Positions 42,441 through 50,066 of a stretch of 64,000 nt of DNA are shown here, piece after piece. Source of the stretch: Methanomethylovorans sp041447285 (lineage in GTDB: Archaea; Halobacteriota; Methanosarcinia; Methanosarcinales; Methanosarcinaceae). How positions within the stretch are numbered: position 1 is the stretch's first letter; each line of letters begins with the position of its first letter. The notes below the pieces were generated by a model. The model did not search any database, was not told the origin of the DNA, and saw nothing but the letters and a program-made list of their open reading frames with translations. A program made the position numbers and the translations under genes. The DNA lies in the NCBI RefSeq assembly GCF_041447285.1, contig NZ_JBGMEB010000020.1, positions 1 to 64,000 on the forward strand. The letters are read 5' to 3'.

Positions 42441-43229
42441 ATGCCCGTTGAAGAGAACACTACAATAAAAACGATAGTAGATAAAATCGCTTTTAATGTC
42501 AAAAACTACAATTTGGATAACAAGCGATACAATGTTGACTACCATCGTTTTATCAGTTCCAGATCTAATGGAATAAAAAAAGAAAATGGTTTAAGCAACT
42601 GGCTTAAAAAATCAGAAGCCAGCAATTCGATTTTCATATTTCTTAGGAATTTCAATATGAATGCCCGCGCAAGTAAACTCGTCGAGATAACAACATTTCA
42701 TATGAACATACAAAAGATACTTAAAAATATAGATGTTGATTGCTTAAATTGTTTTGATATGTCAATGAGCCCACTATCGTTTCAATGTGGAACTTCAACA
42801 GTCGCTGATGAACTAAAAAAGCTCTTTAATTACTGTGCCTCTCCTGGCATATTCTCAAATTCCGGTGGTTTTGTAATTGGAAGTAAAGTTATCCACTGTA
42901 TTTTCCCTCACATCTGCCCTATGATAGATGCACATCACATCGGCATTTCTTTAAATCGAATTCATGCAGATGATTATTTCCCTCCTGGAAATAGCTGGAA
43001 AGATTATTTAGGTTATTCTCCAATCGGAAAGTTAAATCCTTCCACCCAAGGGGCAGGAAGAAATTCTTGGAAGGATGATCAATTTCTATGTTCTATTGGT
43101 TTTTATTCCCGTATCTATCAACAGTGGCAGAAAGACAATGGAGAGCCAGGAATAGATGCTTTTTTAAAACTTGATATGCGTAACCATTGCTCCGGTATTC
43201 CCAGAATTATAGAAAAAGCTCTTTGGTAA
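42441..43229 (+). CDS. Hypothetical protein of unknown function
   Basis: A soluble protein of about 262 aa starting at ATG 42441 (MPVEENTTIK), with GGTGGTG 7-13 bases upstream. An in-frame ATG at 42375 would add 22 residues. I do not recognise the family. Visible features are a mixed alpha/beta composition, a VIGSKVIHCIFPHICPMIDA stretch that recalls the K-x-L-H-x-x-P-x-x-x-P-x-x-D motif of some phage- or restriction-linked proteins, and several conserved-looking Trp/His. Tail-to-tail with the next gene, 6 bases apart. Confidence 0.65.
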   Translation: MPVEENTTIKTIVDKIAFNVKNYNLDNKRYNVDYHRFISSRSNGIKKENGLSNWLKKSEASNSIFIFLRNFNMNARASKLVEITTFHMNIQKILKNIDVDCLNCFDMSMSPLSFQCGTSTVADELKKLFNYCASPGIFSNSGGFVIGSKVIHCIFPHICPMIDAHHIGISLNRIHADDYFPPGNSWKDYLGYSPIGKLNPSTQGAGRNSWKDDQFLCSIGFYSRIYQQWQKDNGEPGIDAFLKLDMRNHCSGIPRIIEKALW

Positions 43230-43235
43230 ATCAAA

Positions 43236-43745
43236 TTATCTCTTTTTAGACCGTAGGGCAGTAATCAATTCATCAGGTTTTCTCGAGTCAAGAAGGAGAC
43301 TTTTCCCATTAGTGAGTTTGATTAGTACCTTATCATAGCTTCCGCATTGATATGAGGTTTTATTGGGATAGCGTCGTATCCTCCAGCTGAGAATTCCATC
43401 CAGAAGTCCACCCTTTGATTTTTCATAGGACTCAATACTGTTAAGCGGATAGTGTTTGAAAGTCAATTGTGTTGGGAAATACCTTATACGCAATCCGTCA
43501 TCACGAATTTCTGTTGTCATCTGTATTTTTGAGAAGACAAAACCTAGTATAGCAAAAAGAAATACTGGAATTCCTGCTATAATCAGAAGAATGGAAGGAA
43601 CTTCAGGAACAACAGTAAAGATAAACAGAAGAATCGCGATTATCGCCAGAGTCATTATCCCTGCAAAAGCAAAGAACCACTGCCATTTATCAAAATACTG
43701 GTTTTCCTGAAAAATAATGCCAGTTTCTGAGTGTGCTGTGGTCAT
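43236..43745 (-). CDS. Two-helix membrane protein with PH-like domain (DUF6141-like)
   Basis: The 169-aa protein has a short cytoplasmic N-terminus, two membrane segments (about 24-46 and 51-72) and a soluble beta-rich C-terminal domain (ITTEIRDDGLRIRYFP-type opening). This resembles bacterial PH-like membrane proteins. AGGTGA precedes the start. Function unknown. Confidence 0.65.
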   Translation of the reverse strand: MTTAHSETGIIFQENQYFDKWQWFFAFAGIMTLAIIAILLFIFTVVPEVPSILLIIAGIPVFLFAILGFVFSKIQMTTEIRDDGLRIRYFPTQLTFKHYPLNSIESYEKSKGGLLDGILSWRIRRYPNKTSYQCGSYDKVLIKLTNGKSLLLDSRKPDELITALRSKKR

Positions 43746-43977
43746 GGATTTATTTCACCTGATTGTCTTGATGCTGTACCAATTTGAGGCTATTTCAGTA
43801 CTTATCTATCAAGCTTTCGATTTTATTCTGAAATACTGAACTAAACAAAAATGACATCAGCAGTTATTAATCAATAGATCGGTAGGAAGGCCGATATGTC
43901 CATTTGAAAGAAAAGAAATGATAACATTGGATGCTATCAAAATACGTTTTACAGAAGTCTTTTGTTGTTTTCAAAGG

Positions 43978-44127
43978 TCAATGCATGAAATATTCCATAC
44001 ATGCCCTTTGAACAAAAAAGATCATGTTGTCCTTCAGTTGTACTTCTTGTTCTGAAAGCTCTTCCGAATTCAGGTATCTAAAATAGATTTCCTGGAACTG
44101 AATAAATGTCGTTTTGTCGTGTTCCAT
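43978..44127 (-). CDS. 49-aa acidic small protein
   Basis: A start at ATG 44127 gives MEHDKTTFIQFQEIYF..., a 49-aa helical protein ending MEYFMH. GAGGGG lies 6 bases upstream, which decides the start over 44190. Rich in Glu, Gln and aromatic residues. No family recognised. Isolated between spacers. Confidence 0.6.
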   Translation of the reverse strand: MEHDKTTFIQFQEIYFRYLNSEELSEQEVQLKDNMIFFVQRACMEYFMH

Positions 44128-44381
44128 AGAATTCCCCTCATATGGTAAATTAGTTATATGTACAATATTAGTATATAAATATTTACGCAATTGCTGCTAT
44201 TGATTTCTTGTAAATTGAGAAAGGTGAGCATTTTCTATCTTTTTGTACTGAATTAGTTACCGTTTTTGTGCAGAAATTGCGCAGCACTGAACTTACATTT
44301 AGAAGATACAGGCTGTTTCTCCATTATACGCAAAATTTTTATAATGGGTATCAAATGTACATTTACAAATGGAAGTTAAAA

Positions 44382-45128
44382 ATGATCACCTATAGGCTCT
44401 ATACAACCAATGAGACCAAAGATAAGGATTCTGAACTATATCCTACTTTACTTTCTGCTGTTAAGAAAAAGCACGGAATCAACTATGAACTCGTAGATCT
44501 TGATACTTTGAACGAAGCACAGAAAGAAAAACTTGTTGAAGACATAAGAATTATAAGCAGGAAAAATGGGATTGGTGTAGTTAGTAAAGGCACTGGTGCA
44601 CTTCCGATTTCCCGTAAGAAGAAACTGGGGAAGATCTGTATCCTGTTGCAGATGGATGAGGGACAAATAAAGAACATCTATCCGCAAGAGAAAAACAAGA
44701 AAAGAACAGATATTAGTTTTCACTTGAAACAGGTATCTAAAGCGAGCAATATTGATGAGATCGTCGATCATAGTTCGATTTCAGAACAAGATCTGTCCCG
44801 AATGATCTCTACTTTTCCCGAACTTATAGAAGATGGATTGGAATTCATTGACACTGAAGTGGAGATCGAAGGTGGAAGGATAGATGCCGTTTTCAAAAGT
44901 AAGAAAGATGAATTTCTTTTGATTGAGATCGAGATCGAAGCCAGGGATAATGCTATAGGCCAGGTACAGAGGTTTATCACATATTCAAACAAATACTCTA
45001 TTCCTCGCGAAAAGATAAGGCTGGGAATCGTTTGTGCTAAGATCGGTGAGAGTCGATTGAATGCCTGCATCGGTGCTGGCATCGAGGTTTATGCACTTAG
45101 CCTCGAAAAGAAAAGCTCCGCAATCTGA
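44382..45128 (+). CDS. NucS/DUF91-like endonuclease-domain protein
   Basis: About 248 aa. The C-terminal 90 residues resemble the NucS (DUF91) nuclease fold: GGRIDAVFKS, LLIEIEIEARDNAIGQVQRF and YSIPREKIRLGIVC carry the Asp and Glu set plus the conserved Gln of the PD-(D/E)XK-type site. The expected Lys of E-x-K is replaced (EIEIE), which may alter metal chemistry. The N-terminal part is a different domain (ITYRLYTTNE...). NucS cuts mismatched or branched DNA. ATG 44382 is chosen because the sequence before it reads like non-coding spacer. Confidence 0.65.
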   Translation: MITYRLYTTNETKDKDSELYPTLLSAVKKKHGINYELVDLDTLNEAQKEKLVEDIRIISRKNGIGVVSKGTGALPISRKKKLGKICILLQMDEGQIKNIYPQEKNKKRTDISFHLKQVSKASNIDEIVDHSSISEQDLSRMISTFPELIEDGLEFIDTEVEIEGGRIDAVFKSKKDEFLLIEIEIEARDNAIGQVQRFITYSNKYSIPREKIRLGIVCAKIGESRLNACIGAGIEVYALSLEKKSSAI

Positions 45129-45176
45129 CTAAATATTTATTTATTTATGATTTTATAACATAAAAAAGAAATGAAA

Positions 45177-45191
45177 GGAGGTGTTTCCTCC
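45177..45191. terminator. GGAGG/CCTCC hairpin
   Basis: A 5-bp GC stem with a TGTTT loop, directly before an AT-rich tract. It lies between the convergent nuclease-like gene and the microprotein array. Confidence 0.55.
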
Positions 45192-45226
45192 CATAAATAA
45201 AAATTAATAATATTTTTTAACTCAAT

Positions 45227-45328
45227 TTACTTTCTCTTCTGGGATCCACCAGATGGGTATGTGTGGTAAGATGCTTCTTCCTGTGCTGGCTTCTTGGATC
45301 CTGATTTCTTTTGTTCCTTTGCTACCAT
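45227..45328 (-). CDS. 33-aa Lys/Ser-rich microprotein (array member D)
   Basis: ATG 45328 is preceded by a near-perfect archaeal ribosome-binding site (CGGAGGTGA, 5 bases upstream). The product begins MVAKEQKKSGSKKPAQEE and ends YPSGGSQKRK. It has no hydrophobic segment. It shares the Lys/Gln/Ala/Pro composition and KEQKK core with three 24-aa neighbours. Function unknown; a nucleic-acid- or ribosome-binding peptide is plausible from charge alone. Confidence 0.7.
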   Translation of the reverse strand: MVAKEQKKSGSKKPAQEEASYHTYPSGGSQKRK

Positions 45329-45470
45329 TTAGTTCACCTCCGAGTGACGAATGATATTTTCTGTCCATTCCTGTTAACAGTGGCATTCAGGAAGCAATAT
45401 TGTATTGTCCTCAGTCTCAGACTGCAGTCAGCATACAAAGCTTCTAAATTGCCTAGTTATTGAGAAATGT

Positions 45471-45486
45471 GGGGGTTTAACCCCCC
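45471..45486 (-). terminator. GC-rich terminator between array members C and D
   Basis: GGGGG (45471-45475) pairs with CCCCC (45481-45485) around TTTAA. On the minus strand it lies 20 bases after the stop of member C and is followed by ATTTCTC. It may separate A-B-C from D, or attenuate readthrough. Confidence 0.65.
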
Positions 45487-45505
45487 GAAAACAAATATTT
45501 AGTAA

Positions 45506-45580
45506 TTACTTCTTTTTCTGCTCTTTTGCAGGTGCTGGGGATTTTACTCCCTTCTTCTGTGCATCCTTTCTCTGTTCCAT
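45506..45580 (-). CDS. 24-aa Lys-rich microprotein (array member C)
   Basis: ATG 45580 with GAGGTGA 6 bases upstream. The product begins MEQRKDAQKKGVKSPAP and ends AKEQKKK. It is identical in protein sequence to member B. The 24 residues include nine Lys and one Arg, so the peptide is strongly basic and probably disordered. No family recognised. Confidence 0.7.
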   Translation of the reverse strand: MEQRKDAQKKGVKSPAPAKEQKKK

Positions 45581-45637
45581 TATTTTCACCTCATCAATAA
45601 TACTATTATGACAATCGTTTACAGTAATTTTGAGTAA

Positions 45638-45712
45638 TTACTTCTTTTTCTGCTCTTTTGCAGGTGCTGGGGATTTTACTCCCTTCTTCTGTGCATCCTT
45701 TCTCTGTTCCAT
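45638..45712 (-). CDS. 24-aa Lys-rich microprotein (array member B)
   Basis: ATG 45712 with GAGGTGA upstream. Same protein as member C. It lies 59 bases downstream of member A, and the spacer shares the TTACTCAAAATT motif with the B-C spacer. The A-B-C genes probably form one transcript from the promoter near 45961. Confidence 0.7.
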   Translation of the reverse strand: MEQRKDAQKKGVKSPAPAKEQKKK

Positions 45713-45771
45713 TATTTTCACCTCATCAAGAAAACACTGATTGATCAATAGCATTCGGCAATTTTGAGTAA

Positions 45772-45846
45772 TTACTTTCTTTTCTGTTCCTTAGCAGGTG
45801 TTGGGGCTTTTACTGCCTTCTTCTGTGCGTCCTTTCTCTGTTCCAT
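45772..45846 (-). CDS. 24-aa Lys-rich microprotein (array member A)
   Basis: ATG 45846 with GGAGGTGA 6 bases upstream. The product begins MEQRKDAQKKAVKAPTP and ends AKEQKRK. It differs from B and C at a few positions, all conservative (G to A, S to A, K to R). This pattern of conserved protein with changed DNA supports real coding. First gene of the array. Confidence 0.72.
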   Translation of the reverse strand: MEQRKDAQKKAVKAPTPAKEQKRK

Positions 45847-45960
45847 TGTTTTTCACCTCCGTCGGGATAAATACCGATTTGCCAATAATAGACGGTGAAC
45901 CATCAACAGACATAGGTCCCTTTGGATAGTCACTCGATCTATCTTATTATCTGTATTCTT

Positions 45961-45973
45961 AATATATAAATTT
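45961..45973 (-). promoter_or_regulatory. TATA box for the microprotein array
   Basis: AAATTTATATATT on the minus strand, about 115 bases upstream of the first microprotein start. This predicts a leader of roughly 85-90 bases, long for archaea, which leaves room for leader-based control. Confidence 0.45.
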
Positions 45974-46162
45974 AATTATATATTACAGTTATTGATTGTT
46001 GGTTTATTCGCTATCAATCGCCAGCTAGGCTGGAATGAAAATTGGAATATAGTATTTAAGTTAGCAGGAAATTTAATCTTAAAAATCCTAGGAGTGATCA
46101 TAAATTAAAAGAAAAAGCAACATCATCTTGATGAAATATCTTTAATGCAAAGCGTTACAGAT

Positions 46163-46312
46163 TTAATCCATCTTCTCCATAATATCCTGCATTGGACCCT
46201 TTGGATCGTACCTTTATTCCCAAACCATGCCTGGAAATTCGGGATTCCCACATTGATCACATATTCAATGGACCTGCGGGTATGAAAAAGGGAAATGGGC
46301 CCAGAAGTGCAT
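46163..46312 (-). pseudogene. Decayed small zinc-ribbon-like gene
   Basis: One 50-codon frame on the minus strand reads like a protein but holds an internal TGA and TAA. The readable parts are HFPFSYPQVH, then ICDQCGNPEFPGMVWE, then RYDPKGPMQDIMEKMD and a final TAA. The CDQCG pair and sensible residues on both sides of each stop suggest recent decay of a small metal-binding protein. The stops are not TAG, so pyrrolysine does not rescue it. Confidence 0.45.
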
Positions 46313-46339
46313 TATCTAAAATAAACTCTGGTGATATGG

Positions 46340-46633
46340 ATGACCAAACACGAACACATCGTTGAAAAGACCAAGGCGTGGCTCTCAAGGTATGCTGATA
46401 AAAAAGGGTATATTCTGAATCCTAATGAAGAAATGTTGCATTTAGTCATTGAAGGTCTTACAAAGAATAGAAATGAACTCGGGCGCCAGTATTGTCCCTG
46501 CAGGATAGTAACTGGAGATAAGGAACAGGACAGGAACATTATTTGTCCATGTGTGTACCATGAAGAAGAGATCAAGACCAGTGGAAGTTGTCATTGTGGT
46601 CTTTTCTTTAAGAATAATGAGAATGAATCTTGA
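46340..46633 (+). CDS. Ferredoxin:thioredoxin reductase catalytic-subunit-type protein
   Basis: The roughly 97-aa protein carries the complete FTR beta-subunit pattern YCPCR...ICPCVYH...GSCHCG, which binds the special 4Fe-4S cluster beside the redox disulfide. FTR-type enzymes pass ferredoxin electrons to thioredoxins in methanogens. ATG 46340 is chosen because GGTGAT sits 5 bases upstream; GTG 46331 is inside that site. It lies 24 bases before fwd-type genes and is probably in the same operon, hinting at redox control of formylmethanofuran dehydrogenase. Confidence 0.9.
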   Translation: MTKHEHIVEKTKAWLSRYADKKGYILNPNEEMLHLVIEGLTKNRNELGRQYCPCRIVTGDKEQDRNIICPCVYHEEEIKTSGSCHCGLFFKNNENES

Positions 46634-46657
46634 TGTGTCTTACAGGAGATAAACACC

Positions 46658-47116
46658 ATGGCCAATGTGATGGAGATTTACCAGCTGTTACCAAAGACAA
46701 ACTGCAAGAAATGCGGTAAGACTACTTGCATGGCCTTTGCAGTGGATCTGCTGGCACGCAAAATGAATGTGGACGACTGTCCACCGCTCAAAGAGGAAAA
46801 ATATCGGGCAGGATATGAAAAATTAAGCGAAATGATAACTCCAGTGGGTAATGTAACCGAAACTGGTTTTCTTGTACATGAGGACAAATGCATTGGCTGT
46901 GGCAACTGTGTGGTTGCATGTCCGGTAAATGTAGCAGCTGATCCAACCGGAACTGGCAGTGGCAGAGCGCCGACTAATGACAAGGTGATTATCGTTATAA
47001 AAGATGGTATAGTCAAGCCAGCAAATATCCAGGAATGCCGCCGTTTCGGTCCTAACAAGACCTTGTGCTATGCGTGTATCGACACATGTCCAACAAAGGC
47101 AATAGAATTTGTGTAA
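46658..47116 (+). CDS. Iron-sulfur subunit associated with formylmethanofuran dehydrogenase
   Basis: The 152-aa protein has an N-terminal Fes-type motif (CKKCGKTTCMAFA, about 16-28, plus a Cys near 42), as in corrinoid iron-sulfur proteins. Two ferredoxin clusters follow (CIGCGNCVVACP, about 76-87; and CYACIDTCP near the end). It probably feeds electrons to FwdB, encoded next. Letters for such subunits vary between species, so I give no symbol. Confidence 0.8.
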   Translation: MANVMEIYQLLPKTNCKKCGKTTCMAFAVDLLARKMNVDDCPPLKEEKYRAGYEKLSEMITPVGNVTETGFLVHEDKCIGCGNCVVACPVNVAADPTGTGSGRAPTNDKVIIVIKDGIVKPANIQECRRFGPNKTLCYACIDTCPTKAIEFV

Positions 47117-47131
47117 TCTCTTGCAGGAGTG

Positions 47132-48382
47132 ATGATTTTGGAGAACGGACCGTTTGTATGTACTGGCTGTGCCTTGCTGTGTGATGATATATCGGTAGAG
47201 CTGCAGGATAACAGTATTGTCAGAGTGGATACTGCATGCAGAAAAGGTGTTTCACGCATAAAGGGCTGCATTTCACCCATGCCCTGCACAGTAGATGGAA
47301 AAGCAGCAGATATCAACACTGCAATAAAGGAAGCTGCCGGTGTGCTTAAGGCTGCAAAGCATCCTTTAATCTTCGGGCATGGAAATTCAACTCTGGAAGC
47401 ACAGAGAAAGGCCATAGAGCTCGCAAAAAAACTCAAAGCACATATTGATGACACTTCTTCTTTCTGCCAGGGTCCTCTTGTTGAAGCTATCCTCAATGAA
47501 AAGTTACCTACCTGCACTCTGGATGAAGTGCGTCACAAGGCTGATGTGATCATTTTCTGGGGTGCTGACCCATCACATTCACATCCAAGACATCTCTCAA
47601 TGTATTCTTATTTTCCCCGGGGAAAACAGCGTCAAAGAGGCTGGGAAGAAGACAGAAACGCTATAGTTATCGATGTTAGAAAATCCGACACAGCTGTGGT
47701 CTGTGGAAAAATGTTCTATGAAATACCCATAGGAACTGATTCTGAATTTATGGATTCCCTTATTAGTGCTCTGTCAAATAAAGTACCGAAGACATCGTTT
47801 AATATGGATCCCAAAAGGATATTGGAACTAGCTAATGTCCTGAAGAAAGCAGAGTTCGGAGTGGTGTTTGCTGGCCTTGGCATGACATATTCCCTTGATT
47901 CACTGGAGCCTTTGTTCAGACTGATGAACAAACTCAATGAAACTTCTAAATTCCACCTGATACCCATGGTGGGGCAATACAATATGCGTGGCTTCGATCA
48001 TACTCTTTTCCAAGAAACCGGTTATATTAACCGTGTGTATTTTAACGGAGAGAGCATTGAGCATGGACCTCAACAATCTGTTGTGGAACTAATAAGCAAT
48101 AACGTTGTAGATGCTGCCTTGATCATCGGCTCAGATCCACTGGCAAGCCTACCGGGGCAAATTGCAAAGAAACTCAGCAAAATACCACTTATTACCATTG
48201 ATCCCTGCGAGAACCTGACATCCAGAAGGTCCAAAGTGACAATTCCATCTGCTCTTAGTGGTGTGGAGTGTGGAGGTACTGCTGTGCGCATGGATGGTGT
48301 GGAAGTTGCACTTAAACAGATTCTAGATAGCAACAGGCTTACAGATGAGCAGATCATTGCACGTATCATGGAGGAGATATGA
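47132..48382 (+). CDS. fwdB: Formylmethanofuran dehydrogenase subunit B
   Basis: About 416 aa, the Mo/W-bis-pterin catalytic subunit that reduces CO2 with methanofuran in methanogenesis (or works in reverse in methylotrophic growth). The N-terminal cluster motif is FVCTGCALLCDDI. The metal-ligand Cys lies in DDTSSFCQGP (about 112-121), and the GADPSHSHPRH block follows. The Sec position of some species is Cys here. Whether Mo or W is used cannot be seen. The start is uncertain (GTG 47129, ATG 47132 or TTG 47138); the GGAGTGAT site overlaps the first two. Confidence 0.92.
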   Translation: MILENGPFVCTGCALLCDDISVELQDNSIVRVDTACRKGVSRIKGCISPMPCTVDGKAADINTAIKEAAGVLKAAKHPLIFGHGNSTLEAQRKAIELAKKLKAHIDDTSSFCQGPLVEAILNEKLPTCTLDEVRHKADVIIFWGADPSHSHPRHLSMYSYFPRGKQRQRGWEEDRNAIVIDVRKSDTAVVCGKMFYEIPIGTDSEFMDSLISALSNKVPKTSFNMDPKRILELANVLKKAEFGVVFAGLGMTYSLDSLEPLFRLMNKLNETSKFHLIPMVGQYNMRGFDHTLFQETGYINRVYFNGESIEHGPQQSVVELISNNVVDAALIIGSDPLASLPGQIAKKLSKIPLITIDPCENLTSRRSKVTIPSALSGVECGGTAVRMDGVEVALKQILDSNRLTDEQIIARIMEEI

Positions 48383-48786
48383 TGGGATTTGGACAATTTC
48401 TTACAGAACCTGAGTTCAAGTTCATGATTGTTACTCACAGGGATATATTCCAGAACACCGCCCAGGAAAATTCGAGGTTTAGTGCTCAATATGCAGAGCT
48501 TTCTTCTGTCATCAGGCTGGATAAAGAAGACATGAAAAAAATGGGATTGAAAGCGGGAGATCTGGTTGTTGTAAAAAACGCTTCTGCCAGAGTCGTATTA
48601 AAAGTGGAAACTTCCGCAATCCAGGAACCTCATCCGGGAACCGCATTCATGATCAACGGTCCCTGGGCTAATGCACTTGTAGCTGCTGAAACAGGAGGTA
48701 CTGGTGTGCCGGCATTTAAAAAGATCGAAGTGATGCTTTCAAGATCAAAAGGGGAAAAGGTTACATCACTTGCTGAATTAATCTAG
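48379..48786 (+). CDS. fwdD: Formylmethanofuran dehydrogenase subunit D
   Basis: The 135-aa protein is the molybdopterin-dinucleotide-binding barrel that completes the pterin site of subunit B. It contains VIRLDKEDMKKMGLKAGDLVVV and FMINGPWANALV. Its ATG overlaps the fwdB stop by 4 bases (ATGA), so translation is coupled. fwdA and fwdC do not follow, so they must be elsewhere. Confidence 0.92.
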   Translation: MMGFGQFLTEPEFKFMIVTHRDIFQNTAQENSRFSAQYAELSSVIRLDKEDMKKMGLKAGDLVVVKNASARVVLKVETSAIQEPHPGTAFMINGPWANALVAAETGGTGVPAFKKIEVMLSRSKGEKVTSLAELI

Positions 48787-48811
48787 TATGGATGTCTGAA
48801 GGAGTATTGGT

Positions 48812-49240
48812 ATGACTTCTGGTACAGAAAGCTTTTGGGAAGGGAAAAATTATCTGGTAGTGACCGATCGATCAAAGCCAGCTATTAAATTAACCATTGA
48901 CGAGCTTAAAAAAAGAGGTCTGTCCGTGCAGGTCATGGATGTCAAAGGGATGGACGCGGATAAGATCAACGCTAACCTTGAAGCACTGTCCTTGCCAGTG
49001 GAAAAAGTTGTGATAGGGATCACAGCAGTAGAGCCTGCTGATATCATTAGATACCTTATGAATAAAGGTTGTAAAGATATATGGGTTCACTGGAGAACTG
49101 ACACTGAACAAGTACGTGCACTAGTTTCTGATGCAAGAGGCAATATTATGATCGGCAGGTGTCCTATGCTGTACCTGGGCAGCGGACTGAGCATTCATGG
49201 AATGCACAGACTAATTGCACGTTCCCTCGGTAAATATTGA
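48812..49240 (+). CDS. CoA-binding-type Rossmann domain protein
   Basis: The 142-aa protein resembles the CoA_binding_2 domain: YLVVTDRSKPAIKLTIDELKKRGLSV, then KVVIGITAVEPADIIRYLMNKGCKDIWVHW. It lies 25 bases after fwdD and is probably co-transcribed. The ligand is not known. A regulatory or nucleotide-sensing role in CO2/formyl metabolism is a guess from context. Confidence 0.7.
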   Translation: MTSGTESFWEGKNYLVVTDRSKPAIKLTIDELKKRGLSVQVMDVKGMDADKINANLEALSLPVEKVVIGITAVEPADIIRYLMNKGCKDIWVHWRTDTEQVRALVSDARGNIMIGRCPMLYLGSGLSIHGMHRLIARSLGKY

Positions 49241-49438
49241 TTTTTTTGATTTTAGATATATCAGGGATATGGAAAAGCTGAAAGTATTGTCTTTTTCATC
49301 TTTACTTCCCACCTGCTGAATTGTCTTGAAGGATGCTTATTTTATTCAAGGCAAAGTATTATTTTCACATACGGCCTCGCCAGAACAAAAGTGAAATCCT
49401 TATATCCTCATAAACCTTTTCGCGGTTTGAGGATCATC

Positions 49439-49618
49439 ATGAATATAGTCGTAACCTGCTACAACTGCCGAAAAGAGTTCTTTGCAGCCATTTCGAACAA
49501 TCAATTCGTCCGAAGATGCGCCAACTGCTTCAAACCAAACCGAATAAGGACAATTATTGATGGCAAAGCCCATGGAGAAGATGATCTGGCTGTAAAGCTT
49601 GGGATGGAGTCTTATTAA
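49439..49618 (+). CDS. 59-aa zinc-ribbon protein
   Basis: ATG 49439 is preceded by GAGGA at a good distance. Two Cys pairs (CYNC near the N-terminus and CANC about 20 residues on) form a zinc ribbon. The rest is basic then acidic. It probably binds nucleic acid or acts as a small adaptor. No specific family recognised. Confidence 0.7.
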   Translation: MNIVVTCYNCRKEFFAAISNNQFVRRCANCFKPNRIRTIIDGKAHGEDDLAVKLGMESY

Positions 49619-49739
49619 CTCTTACTTGCCTATTTTTGCTTTATTTACTTCTCATCCTAAAGCACATCCCATGAATTTCCAACTTTTAAAAATGCTTTTA
49701 TAACACTTCATTCATATTCTATAGGGGAAGCTAATCCAG

Positions 49740-50066
49740 ATGGGACTAAGCCCGGCAGATGTAAGACTACAGAGGTATAATGGAGCTGCGTGGGAAGTGT
49801 TGCCTACTAATGTGGAAAGCAATACCACGGACTATGTAGTATTCGAATCTCAAACGTCTGGCTTCTCTCGGTTTGCGATCACTACTGAAAGGTAGGTTGT
49901 AGCTTCTGTACCTGCTGAAACGGCTACAACTCCAATCCAGAAGGAAGAGGCAGTTGTAGAAGAAGCACAACCAGAAAAGACTCCGGGATTTGGATTTAGC
50001 ATGGCTATTCTCGTAATAGGAATACTTGCAGCAGGATATGCCTATGTGAAAAGAAGTCAAAAATGA
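49740..50066 (+). pseudogene. C-terminal surface-protein tail with PGF-type sorting signal and in-frame TAG
   Basis: The frame from ATG 49740 reads as the end of a PGF-pre-PGF-type exported protein. The segment LQRYNGAAWEVLPTNV and SGFSRFAITTER come first, then an in-frame TAG (49893-49895). The frame then stays open with an acidic linker, the PGFGFSMAILVIGILAAGY anchor and the basic end VKRSQK before TGA. The large N-terminal part is missing and a TAG lies upstream in frame. It is either a gene fragment or a short protein using pyrrolysine at TAG. AGGGG stands about 11 bases before the ATG. Confidence 0.6.

Larger units (their letters stand above)
45502..45729 (-). repeat. Tandem duplication of a microprotein gene
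   Basis: About 96 bases (45502-45597) are repeated exactly at 45634-45729, offset 132 bases. They include the ribosome-binding site, the gene and the sequence around its stop. Member A at 45772-45846 is a diverged third copy. Confidence 0.85.

Noticed and set aside
45405..45611. 68-codon plus-strand frame
   Set aside because: Overlaps the microprotein array on the other strand, where four ribosome-binding sites and conserved peptides favour minus-strand coding.
46163..46312. Pyrrolysine readthrough of the small CDQCG gene
   Set aside because: The internal stops are TGA and TAA, not TAG.
49767..50060. 97-codon minus-strand frame
   Set aside because: Antisense to the PGF-type tail, which has recognisable sorting-signal features.
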